Shown: piece after piece, positions 32,687 through 40,028 of the stretch
Layout: each line of letters begins with the position of its first letter
How positions within the stretch are numbered: the first letter of the stretch is position 1
Source of the DNA: an uncultured Clostridia bacterium
GTDB lineage: Bacteria > Bacillota > Clostridia > Lachnospirales > Anaerotignaceae
Assembly: GCA_910587195.1 (NCBI GenBank)
Contig: CAJUKL010000017.1
Location: 1 to 40,028 of the forward strand
Reading direction: 5' to 3'
DNA: 40,028 bases
Made by a program: the position numbers and the translations under genes
The notes under the pieces: generated by a model
Databases searched by the model: none
The model's input: only the letters and a program-made list of their open reading frames with translations
Told to the model about the DNA's origin: nothing

Positions 32687-34126
32687 ATGATATATTTTAT
32701 TGTAAAAGGGCACACCTTAGAGCATGATGTACAAACAATCATACAAGTATTTTATCCTAATCTGCATTATTATGTAGTAGCGGAACCAAGACAACAAGGA
32801 ATTACTATAGAAAGCAGATTACAGGAAGGGCAGTCTATTGCAATTTTTTATGAAAATGGTGTAAAAAAACAGCAAGCAGTCATGCAATATCAGGAATTGA
32901 CCACCATAAAAGAGAAAAAAAAAGTTATCAAAGGTGCTATCTATCAACTATTAAGACAAATAACGGGAATCCGCCCACAATGGGGATTTATAACAGGGGT
33001 ACGTCCTGCAAAAACCATCAATGAACTTTTAGACAAAGGTTATACAGAACAACAATGTTTAGAGTATTTTATAAATGGTTATGATGTCACAGAAAAAAAG
33101 GCAAAAATTTCTTTGGAAGTGGCAAAGGCAGAAAGAAATATTCTTTCTCAAAATAAGCAAAATGACATTAGCTTGTATGTAGGGATTCCATTTTGTCCTA
33201 CAAAATGCCTTTATTGTTCTTTTACTTCCTATCCATTGACACAATATCAAAATAAAGTATGGAATTATTTGGAAGCTTTACAAAAAGAATTATGTTTTTT
33301 AGGAAAATATGCCCAGCCATTTGATTTAAAAACAGTGTATATCGGCGGAGGTACGCCAACCTCTTTAACAGCAGAGCAAATGGAATTTTTGCTTGATGTT
33401 CTATCACAATATTTTGACCTAAAAAAAGATGGGCTAGAATTTTGTGTAGAAGCAGGTAGACCAGATACCATTACAAAAGAAAAATTAGCTGTAATGAAAG
33501 CATATGCTGTCAATCGTATTTCTATCAATCCACAAACAATGAATCAAAAAACATTGGATTTAATAGGAAGAAAGCACACAGTAGAAGAAATCAAAGAAAT
33601 ATTTTATGTTGCGCGGGATTTGGGTTATGATACCATTAATATGGATTTAATACTTGGATTACCAGAGGAAACAGCCCAAGAAGTAGAACATACTATGCAG
33701 GAAATTGAAAAATTGCAGCCAGATAATTTGACAATCCATACATTAGCAGTCAAAAGAGCTTCTCGCTTAAAAGAAAAATTTGATTTATATACCCTTACAA
33801 AAGCAGAAGAATTGGAAAAAATGTTGTCTATTTCGGAAAAATATGCACAAAAAATGCATATGAAACCTTATTATATGTATCGGCAAAAAAATATGGTAGG
33901 GAATTTTGAAAATGTAGGATATTGCACTTTTGGAAAAGAATGTATTTATAATGTACAGATTATGGAAGAAAAACAAAATGTGATTGCAGCAGGTGCAGGA
34001 GCAAGTACAAAAATAGTGTATCATCAACAAAATAGAATCGAAAGAGTATTTAATGTAAAAAGCGTTGATGATTATATATTGCGCATTGATGAAATGATAG
34101 AAAGAAAAAAGAAATTATTATTGTAA
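32687..34126 (+). CDS. hemZ: HemZ-family radical-SAM coproporphyrinogen dehydrogenase
   Basis: A 479-residue HemN/HemZ-like radical-SAM protein, annotated as oxygen-independent coproporphyrinogen III oxidase. The motif GIPFCPTKCLYCSFTSY holds the CxxxCxxC cluster ligands plus the extra aromatic typical of this group. It is followed by VYIGGGTPTSL and the C-terminal HemN-like GYCTFGKECIYN. The N-terminal 150 residues are the HemZ-specific extension. Start chosen: ATG 32687 with GAGG upstream and 10 bases after dtd; an in-frame ATG at 32660 lies inside dtd. Whether it truly works in haem synthesis is unproven, since many HemN relatives have other roles. Confidence 0.9.
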   Translation: MIYFIVKGHTLEHDVQTIIQVFYPNLHYYVVAEPRQQGITIESRLQEGQSIAIFYENGVKKQQAVMQYQELTTIKEKKKVIKGAIYQLLRQITGIRPQWGFITGVRPAKTINELLDKGYTEQQCLEYFINGYDVTEKKAKISLEVAKAERNILSQNKQNDISLYVGIPFCPTKCLYCSFTSYPLTQYQNKVWNYLEALQKELCFLGKYAQPFDLKTVYIGGGTPTSLTAEQMEFLLDVLSQYFDLKKDGLEFCVEAGRPDTITKEKLAVMKAYAVNRISINPQTMNQKTLDLIGRKHTVEEIKEIFYVARDLGYDTINMDLILGLPEETAQEVEHTMQEIEKLQPDNLTIHTLAVKRASRLKEKFDLYTLTKAEELEKMLSISEKYAQKMHMKPYYMYRQKNMVGNFENVGYCTFGKECIYNVQIMEEKQNVIAAGAGASTKIVYHQQNRIERVFNVKSVDDYILRIDEMIERKKKLLL

Positions 34127-34148
34127 AAAGACTTGGGAGGGAAATAGA

Positions 34149-35393
34149 TTGGCGATACAGTTAGTAAAAGGAACAAAAGATTTATATGGTAGTGAAGTGC
34201 TGCAATGGCAGGCGTTAGAGCAAAAAATACGTCAGCTTTGCGCGGTGTTTGGTATAGGCGAGATGAGAACGCCTATGTTTGAATTTACAGAATTATTTGC
34301 GCGTGGAGTAGGAGAAACAACCGATATTGTACAAAAAGAAATGTATACCTTTACAGATGACGGAAACAGAAGTTTGACCTTAAGACCAGAAGGTACAGCA
34401 GGCACTGTAAGAGCATATATTGAACATGGAATGCATAATCAGCCACAGCCTACAAAATTATATTATATTTCACCTACATTCCGCTGTGAAAATACACAAG
34501 CAGGCAGACAAAGACAATTTCATCAATTTGGGGTGGAAATGTTTGGCTCCTATAGTGCAGCGCAGGACGCAGAAGCAATTTCTATTGCAAGTACCTTATT
34601 AGAACAGTTAGGCGTAAAAAATGTGGAATTACGCATCAATAGTTTAGGCTGTACGGAATGTAGAAATAAATATAATCAAAAGTTAAAAGAATTTATTGCA
34701 TCTCATTTAGATAAATTGTGTGATACCTGTAAGGAAAGATATTTAAAAAATCCCCTCCGTGTATTAGATTGTAAGGAAAAAAGTTGTCAAAGCGTGATTG
34801 CACAAGCACCTTCTGTGCTAGATTGTTTGGATGAGGAATGTACAACACATTTTCAAAAGGTACAATCTATCCTAAAAGAAATGGAAATTGCTTTTACAGT
34901 AGACCCTAAAATTGTAAGGGGATTGGACTATTATACAAGAACTGTATTTGAATTTGTATCAAATGGCTTAACAGTATGTGGTGGTGGTCGTTATGACAAT
35001 CTTGTAGAGGAATGTGGTGGAAAACCAACAGGAGCAGTAGGTTTTGGTATGGGAATCGAACGCTTGATTATGATATTAGACCAACAACAGCAAATGGAAA
35101 ATGATACCCTTATTTATATTGGCTCTATGGGAGAAAAAGGATTTTTAAAAGCACAAACCTTAACATTGCAACTAAGAAAACAGGGTATCCATGCAGAATG
35201 TGATACGGTAGAAAGAAGCGTAAAAGCACAAATGAAATATGCAAATAAAATTAATGCAAAGTATTCTGTTGTAATTGGTGATGCAGAAATAGAGCAAAAT
35301 GAAATAGAATTAAAACATATGCAGGAAGGCACAAAAGAAAATATTGCACTTTCTGATTTTATAAAAATTATGGAACAAAAAGGACATTTCTAA
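34149..35393 (+). CDS. hisS: Histidyl-tRNA synthetase
   Basis: Class II synthetase charging tRNA-His. The 414 residues contain motif 1 (MRTPMFEFTELFARGVGETT), motif 2 (TFRCENTQAGRQRQFHQFG), the His-specific VRGLDYYTRTVFEF and motif 3 (GFGMGIERL). An anticodon-binding domain occupies the last 90 residues. The start is TTG at 34149-34151, with GGGAGGG upstream. It is the last gene of the relA operon; aspS, which often follows, is absent here. No T-box precedes it. Confidence 0.96.
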   Translation: MAIQLVKGTKDLYGSEVLQWQALEQKIRQLCAVFGIGEMRTPMFEFTELFARGVGETTDIVQKEMYTFTDDGNRSLTLRPEGTAGTVRAYIEHGMHNQPQPTKLYYISPTFRCENTQAGRQRQFHQFGVEMFGSYSAAQDAEAISIASTLLEQLGVKNVELRINSLGCTECRNKYNQKLKEFIASHLDKLCDTCKERYLKNPLRVLDCKEKSCQSVIAQAPSVLDCLDEECTTHFQKVQSILKEMEIAFTVDPKIVRGLDYYTRTVFEFVSNGLTVCGGGRYDNLVEECGGKPTGAVGFGMGIERLIMILDQQQQMENDTLIYIGSMGEKGFLKAQTLTLQLRKQGIHAECDTVERSVKAQMKYANKINAKYSVVIGDAEIEQNEIELKHMQEGTKENIALSDFIKIMEQKGHF

Positions 35394-35409
35394 ACATTAC
35401 AAGCTAAAT

Positions 35410-35445
35410 GCTTTCATCCCACTCCTTTAGGGGTGGGATGAAAGC
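35410..35445 (+). other. Strong 16-bp stem-loop after hisS
   Basis: GCTTTCATCCCACTCC pairs with GGGGTGGGATGAAAGC (one wobble) around TTTA. It starts 17 bases after the hisS stop and has no T-tract directly behind it. The loop and GC-rich tip resemble IS200/IS605 end hairpins, but no transposase trace is seen. Confidence 0.6.
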
Positions 35446-35450
35446 AAGCT

Positions 35451-35475
35451 AAAAAAGTTTGACCTAAACTTTTTT
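35451..35475 (+). repeat. Possible fragment of the dispersed repeat
   Basis: AAAAAAGTTTGACCTAAACT closely resembles the end of stem-loop 3 and its flank in copy C (AAAAAAGCTTGACCAAAAAC). It also forms its own stem, AAAAAAGTTT/AAACTTTTTT. It may be a small remnant of the same element. Confidence 0.35.
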
Positions 35476-35490
35476 CCAGCCACAAATAGA

Positions 35491-35528
35491 AAAAAGGACT
35501 TGAAAAAATTTCTTTCAAGTCCTTTTTT
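35491..35528. terminator. Bidirectional terminator between hisS and chemoreceptor
   Basis: A 15-base stem AAAAAGGACTTGAAA / TTTCAAGTCCTTTTT has A-tracts and T-tracts on both sides. It can end the hisS operon on the plus strand and the convergent chemoreceptor gene on the minus strand. Confidence 0.85.
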
Positions 35529-35624
35529 AATAATTTATTTTAATGGGCAAAACAGATTATCCATTTTAATAATATATTCCCCGCCACACAGACGGCAAAA
35601 TAAAGTTTTATTTTTTGCTTTCTT

Positions 35625-37808
35625 TTAAGAAGAAAAGTTTTTTAAATGAAATTTGTTTACAAGACTGCGGAGAAGTTTAGATTGATTGGATAATTTTTTA
35701 CTTGTTTCAGCACTTTCTTGCACAGCACTTGTGTTGGATTGTACAACTTCTGCAATCAAGTCTATACTCTTAATCAACTCTTGTAATACCCTTTTTTGAT
35801 TTTTTGATGCTAAACTAATTTTATCTACAGAACCAGATATTTCTTTGGCTCCTTCTACCACAGTAAATAATGCTTTTGCAGTATCATCTGTAATGCTAGT
35901 TCCTCGTTTTACAGATTCAAAAGAATGTTCAATCAATTCGGAAGTTTGCTGTAATGCTTCTGCACTTTTTGCTGCTAGATTTCGTATTTCATCTGCAACA
36001 ACAGCAAATCCTTTTCCAGCTTGCCCTGCTCTTGCTGCCTCAATAGAAGCATTTAAAGATAACAAATTTGTTTGTCTTGCAATTTCTCCAATAGTATTTA
36101 AAATTTGTTCGATACCAGTAGAGGATTCTTGAATATCTGCCATAGCACTCATCAATTTTTTCATTTCTGTGTTGCTTGTGATGATATTTTCACTTACCTG
36201 TTTTACTAAGAAATCCATTTTTTCTGCATCATCTGCGTTTGCTGCTACATCATCTGATAAACTAGCAATGGACACCGCTAATTCATCAATGGCAGATTCC
36301 TGTTCTAAAGCACCTTTTGATAAAATTTGTGCACCACTGGATACAGTGACAGAACCAGATGCAACATCATCTGCGGAAATTCTAATTTGATGTAAGGTTT
36401 CATTTAAAGAAGCAGCTATTTTTTCAATGGAAGTTTGAATTGGAATAAAATCCCCGATATATTTTTGTTTGATTTCAATGTCCATGTTATTTTCTGCCAT
36501 TGTGGAAAGCTGTTGTGAAATATCATGAACATAATTATCCATTGTTTCGCTAATATGATTGATGCCGCTTGCCAAACGTCCTAGTTCATCATCTGTATTA
36601 ACATCAATATTAATTTTAAGATTTCCTTTTTCTAGTTCAGAAGCACCTTCTGTAATATACGTAATGGGATAAAGTGATTTTTTAATAATTCTATAAATAA
36701 TGTAAAGCAATACAATACCAAATACAGTTACAGCTAACATTAACTTAATAGAATCATATATAATCGCTTGGTTAAATTCGCTACTATCAATCGCAATATA
36801 TAACGTCCAATGGTTTCCATTTCCACTATTTATAGTTAATGGTACGATAACCGATACACCCATTTTAGAGGTTGCAAGGTTGGTCATAGTGTAATCAATC
36901 ATACAATTGGTATAACCCATCGTATAACCATTAATGTCAAATGTACTATCTGACATACTTCTTATAGTGTCAGAATCGTTAGCTAAAAGGGTATATCCTA
37001 CTTCAGAAGCATTTTTTCCTACACGGTCGCTAAAACCAGAGTCTAAAAGAATTGTATTATCTTCTGAAAGCACTACCACATGTGTAGAAGAATAACCAGT
37101 ACTTGCATAAGTTTGTGCCCCCATATCTGTCAAGGCAACATCAACACCTGCAATACCAAAAAAAGTTCCATTTGTATCATAAATAGGTGCCATAATACTA
37201 ATCATCATAATATCTTTGCCCAATAAATTATAAATATAAGGCTCCATAATATAGGGTTGACCAGAAGATTTAATCTGCATATAATATTCTTTTCCAAAGT
37301 TGTCAAAGGCATCTTCATGTTTTTCAAATAAAATTTCTTTTCTGGATTCATCAGGATAAGCGATTGCTTCATAAACCGTATCTCTTTGGTGTACACTGTA
37401 AGGTTCTCCGTTTGCATCAGCAATTACATTTTGCTCAAAGTAAGCAAAAACCGTTGTAAAATGACTATCTCCTTTTAATATACCTACTAATGTATTATCA
37501 ATAGCTTGCCTTTGTTGTTCTGGAGGCAAAGCAGAAATATTTTTTAAGGAATTTGCAAACCCTTTTACTTGACCATAATATCCTTCAATGTCATTTTGAA
37601 TCAAAAACGCATTTTCATAAGCAGAAGAAACAAGCTTTTCTGCTGTAATCTTTTTTAAAGATTGCATAGAAATAAAGCCTGATGTCGATACAATAAGAAA
37701 AAAGATAATTAAAACTACTACAATCAGTTTTGCAATAATCTTTTTACTCAAGCTGCCTGAAAACGTGTTACTGATATTTTTTTTAGTTTCTTCTTGTTGT
37801 TTCAGCAT
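35625..37808 (-). CDS. Methyl-accepting chemotaxis protein with double Cache domain
   Basis: A 727-residue chemoreceptor. TM1 covers about 25-47, an extracytoplasmic dCache_1 domain about 50-350 (AYFEQNVIADANGEPY; KEYYMQIKSSGQPYIMEPYI; ISIMAPIYDTNGTFFGIAGVD), and TM2 about 368-392. HAMP follows at about 393-445, then the signalling coiled coil with a canonical tip IARQTNLLSLNASIEAARAG near residue 580. dCache domains often bind amino acids, but the ligand is not determined. The ATG start has GGGGGAG 11 bases upstream. It is transcribed alone and convergent to hisS. It is the third, structurally distinct receptor in this window; no che genes are nearby. Confidence 0.94.
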   Translation of the reverse strand: MLKQQEETKKNISNTFSGSLSKKIIAKLIVVVLIIFFLIVSTSGFISMQSLKKITAEKLVSSAYENAFLIQNDIEGYYGQVKGFANSLKNISALPPEQQRQAIDNTLVGILKGDSHFTTVFAYFEQNVIADANGEPYSVHQRDTVYEAIAYPDESRKEILFEKHEDAFDNFGKEYYMQIKSSGQPYIMEPYIYNLLGKDIMMISIMAPIYDTNGTFFGIAGVDVALTDMGAQTYASTGYSSTHVVVLSEDNTILLDSGFSDRVGKNASEVGYTLLANDSDTIRSMSDSTFDINGYTMGYTNCMIDYTMTNLATSKMGVSVIVPLTINSGNGNHWTLYIAIDSSEFNQAIIYDSIKLMLAVTVFGIVLLYIIYRIIKKSLYPITYITEGASELEKGNLKINIDVNTDDELGRLASGINHISETMDNYVHDISQQLSTMAENNMDIEIKQKYIGDFIPIQTSIEKIAASLNETLHQIRISADDVASGSVTVSSGAQILSKGALEQESAIDELAVSIASLSDDVAANADDAEKMDFLVKQVSENIITSNTEMKKLMSAMADIQESSTGIEQILNTIGEIARQTNLLSLNASIEAARAGQAGKGFAVVADEIRNLAAKSAEALQQTSELIEHSFESVKRGTSITDDTAKALFTVVEGAKEISGSVDKISLASKNQKRVLQELIKSIDLIAEVVQSNTSAVQESAETSKKLSNQSKLLRSLVNKFHLKNFSS

Positions 37809-37959
37809 GAAAAAAATTCTCCCCCATCATCATGATATAATACAAATAGTAATATTAAGAAAAAAATATCACAATATATTGAATTATAATATGACACTAT
37901 TTAAAAGTCAATTCATTTTTCATAAAGATAGATACATTATTTTTTATTTTATCAGTTTG

Positions 37960-39261
37960 TTATTGCAGTACAATATTTTTATCTGCACAAATAATGAATC
38001 CAATATTTTCAAGAGTTTTACCCGATGGAATAAAAGCATTATAATCCTTATTTTCAATCCATACTGTGTTTTGTTTTATAGTAAAAACACCATTCCAACC
38101 ATTTACAAGCGTGATATTTTCATTAAATGGTAGTGAAATATTCCACTGAGTTTTAAAATCGGAACTTGTATTTTTTATAGAAACTTGATAATTATAATAA
38201 TATTTGCCACCATCTTGCCACTGATGGATTACTTTTGCAGATATTGTGAAATCCTTTGTATCAAAATTTCCAGTTGTATTTTTTAGAGTGGAAACAGGAT
38301 TTTTACCTGTCATCATCTGATAAAACCATTTTCCGCTGTCGCTCAAATCTTCTATTGAAAAACTATTTTTTTGTGTACTTTTAAAAATGGCAGAAGTTTC
38401 TGCTTTGTTGGATAAATTCCACATAACATAGCTAATATGAAATTCATTCAAAAAGTGTATCCATTCCTTTGCTTGTTCTGTATCAATAGCACCATTTCCG
38501 CTTGCGTCACAAATACCATATTCTGAAACAAATAAAGGTAGTCCAGAATCAATTGCTTTTTTCATAGTATTACGCAATTCTTGCTTATGTGTTCCAGCAT
38601 AAAAATGCAAAGTATACATAATGTTTTCAAATTCTGAAAGGGGTTGTATCTGGTCTACAGATTGACACCAATTTGGTGTGCCAACTAAAATAATATTCTT
38701 TGCATCGTTTTTGCGAATCACAGAAATGACTTGTTGTGCATATGTTTGGATTTCTTCCCAAGAAACATTTCCATTTGGTTCATTACAAATTTCATAGATT
38801 ACATTTTTTTGCTTTGCATATTGTTTTGACATTTCATCAAAAAATGCTTTTGCCTCTGTAATATGCTTGTTTGGGTTTCCATCCGATAAGATATGCCAAT
38901 CTATGATAACATACATATCATATTTTGTTGCATATTCTACTCCTTTTTTGATTAGATTTTTTAAATCTTCTTTTTTTCCATCGGTGCAATAGCCACCATT
39001 TTCTTCTGTATACATGGAAAGACGGATAACATTTACACCCCAGCTTTTTAATTCTTTGATACATTCTTCGTTAATATATTCCGGAAACCAAGCAATTCCA
39101 TGTGTGCTAATTCCTTTTAGCTGAACTGGACTTCCTTCAGAATTTACAAGTTGTGTACCTTTGACAGATAAAGCAGATATTTTTTCTGTTTGTTGCGTGT
39201 AGCCTGTCAGGCAAAATAGCATAATGCAAAAAAATAAAACAGATACTATTTTATTTTTCAC
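37960..39261 (-). CDS. Secreted GH5 endoglucanase with C-terminal CBM2-like module
   Basis: Extracellular beta-1,4-glucanase (cellulase type). The 433-residue protein has a signal peptide (MKNKIVSVLFFCIMLFCLTG). The GH5 TIM barrel (about 30-330) shows LKGISTHGIAWFPEY, NVIRLSMYT, IIDWHILSDGNPN, acid/base E161 in YEICNEPNG and nucleophile E247 in FVSEYGICD, most like subfamily GH5_2. Residues about 345-433 resemble a CBM2 cellulose-binding fold (YQVSIKNTSSDFKTQW, LVNGWNG, FIPSGKTLENIGF). The ATG follows AAAGGAGGG; a TGTTATAGT extended -10 lies at 39305-39313. It stands between a chemoreceptor and an integrase, possibly at the edge of an acquired region. Confidence 0.9.
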   Translation of the reverse strand: MKNKIVSVLFFCIMLFCLTGYTQQTEKISALSVKGTQLVNSEGSPVQLKGISTHGIAWFPEYINEECIKELKSWGVNVIRLSMYTEENGGYCTDGKKEDLKNLIKKGVEYATKYDMYVIIDWHILSDGNPNKHITEAKAFFDEMSKQYAKQKNVIYEICNEPNGNVSWEEIQTYAQQVISVIRKNDAKNIILVGTPNWCQSVDQIQPLSEFENIMYTLHFYAGTHKQELRNTMKKAIDSGLPLFVSEYGICDASGNGAIDTEQAKEWIHFLNEFHISYVMWNLSNKAETSAIFKSTQKNSFSIEDLSDSGKWFYQMMTGKNPVSTLKNTTGNFDTKDFTISAKVIHQWQDGGKYYYNYQVSIKNTSSDFKTQWNISLPFNENITLVNGWNGVFTIKQNTVWIENKDYNAFIPSGKTLENIGFIICADKNIVLQ

Positions 39262-39347
39262 ATTTTTCCCTCCTTTCTTATGTAATAAAAATAGAATTTT
39301 ATATACTATAACATATATTTTTATTAAATATAATACATTTATTTTAT

Positions 39348-39405
39348 AAAATAGGAAGCACTTAAAAATCCTTGTGAATAAGGCATTTCTGGCACTTCCT
39401 ATTTT
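39348..39405. repeat. Inverted repeat downstream of the recombinase gene
   Basis: AAAATAGGAAG (39348-39358) and CTTCCTATTTT (39395-39405) form a perfect 11-base inverted repeat around a 36-base loop, 16 bases past the recombinase stop. It may be part of an attachment site or a terminator. Confidence 0.5.
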
Positions 39406-39420
39406 AAAAATTATTTTCCT

Positions 39421-40028
39421 TTATGCGTTTTTGTCCCACTTTTGTCCTACTTCAATAAAATTTAGCTTTTGTTCCAGTGTATCGGCTGCTACAATATCAG
39501 CGTCCAGCAAAGCATGAACATATCTATTAGTTGTTGTCAAGTTGGAATGTCCTAAACGGTTCGACACAGTTTTGATGTTCGTACCACTAGCAAGCAAAAT
39601 ACTGGCAGAGGTATGACGAAGGGCGTGGAACTTTATATGTGGAATAGCATGTTTTTTTAGAAAAAACCGAAACCAGCAAGAAATTGTGTCCGGTGATATA
39701 TAACTTCCGTTTTTGCTTGTAAAAAGCATATTATCCTTATTCCAATCTTGTGCGATACTTAATTTTAGTTCTGTTTGTCTGTTTTTATAGTATTTTAGCA
39801 TTTGAAGCATATAATCAGGTATGGTTATGGTACGGTTACTGTCCCTTGATTTTGGCAATTTTATCCCTTTTTCCCCTTTAATATGGTACATACTTTTACA
39901 AATTTTAACTTGCTTTCTTTCCCAATCAATATCGTCCCATTGCAAAGCCGCTAGTTCACCCCTTCTGCAACCTGTGCACAAAGCCAAATGAATTAAAACT
40001 TTCCACATTAACGGCTCTTTTTCCAGAC
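39421..40028 (-). CDS. Tyrosine recombinase/integrase, partial (5' end outside window)
   Basis: C-terminal catalytic part of a phage- or ICE-type tyrosine recombinase. The active-site residues are visible: the first Arg in CTGCRRGELAALQWDDID, His-x-x-Arg in FHALRHTSASILLASGT, His in LGHSNLTTTNRY, and the nucleophilic Tyr in that NRYVHAL motif. The C-terminus ends GQKWDKNA. The frame stays open to the last base of the window (LEKEPLMWKV before the first internal Met). I therefore treat it as truncated by the window edge rather than starting at 40008. Its arm-binding and core-binding domains would lie to the right. Confidence 0.93.
   Translation of the reverse strand, partial: LEKEPLMWKVLIHLALCTGCRRGELAALQWDDIDWERKQVKICKSMYHIKGEKGIKLPKSRDSNRTITIPDYMLQMLKYYKNRQTELKLSIAQDWNKDNMLFTSKNGSYISPDTISCWFRFFLKKHAIPHIKFHALRHTSASILLASGTNIKTVSNRLGHSNLTTTNRYVHALLDADIVAADTLEQKLNFIEVGQKWDKNA

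Noticed and set aside
37765..38133. 122-codon plus-strand ORF over the cellulase end and the gap before the chemoreceptor
   Set aside because: Mostly antisense to the CBM2-like module; low-complexity Ile/Phe/Asn-rich translation without a family resemblance.
1..40028. CRISPR array, tRNA or rRNA genes
   Set aside because: No regularly spaced direct repeats of 24-37 bases and no recognisable tRNA cloverleaf or rRNA stretch were seen on reading both strands; small RNAs could still be missed without a model search.

Overview
The window reads as chromosome of a low-GC, endospore-forming, motile anaerobic Firmicute, most likely class Clostridia and Lachnospirales-like. Three things support this. 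There is a spoIIGA-sigE sporulation operon. The blocks miaB-ylbF-mutS-mutL-miaA and relA-dtd-hemZ-hisS are in clostridial order. Coding sequence is AT-rich with strong AGGAGG-type ribosome binding sites and some TTG/GTG starts. The genus cannot be fixed from sequence alone.

Layout. Bases 78-2931 (minus) hold a potassium uptake operon, ktrB-ktrA, with a TrmH-family RNA methyltransferase overlapping its end. Bases 3194-6039 (plus) pair a solute-binding lipoprotein with a chemoreceptor and have no permease genes. Bases 6142-8821 (minus) hold an unknown small gene, an IS200/IS605 (tnpB) relic, a GNAT acetyltransferase, sigE and spoIIGA; the last two lie behind a wide-spacer promoter resembling the Spo0A-activated spoIIG promoter. 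A Cache chemoreceptor follows (9237-10973), then an IS5-like transposase relic.

Bases 11577-21715 are a long plus-strand run for tRNA modification and mismatch repair (miaB, ylbF-like, mutS, mutL, miaA), a PLP enzyme of the YnbB family, and a DacF-type D,D-carboxypeptidase. Bases 22064-26385 (minus) carry a compact, overlapping ECF transporter operon (T, fused A-A', S) led by a DUF4430 lipoprotein, probably for corrinoid uptake, with a Cys-rich small protein and a small Rpn-like ORF upstream. metA (26865-27803, minus) sits behind a complete T-box leader that reads as methionine-specific. Plus-strand nagZ and then relA-dtd-hemZ-hisS follow. The right end holds a dCache chemoreceptor, a secreted GH5 endoglucanase with a CBM2-like module, and a tyrosine recombinase that runs off the window and probably marks the edge of an integrated element.

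The most unusual non-coding feature is a structured repeat of about 200 bp in three copies (21808-22010 inverted, 26648-26840, 28217-28420), with a possible fourth fragment near 35451. It carries three conserved stem-loops, and the first keeps its pairing in a copy whose stem sequence has changed. No CRISPR array, tRNA or rRNA was recognised.
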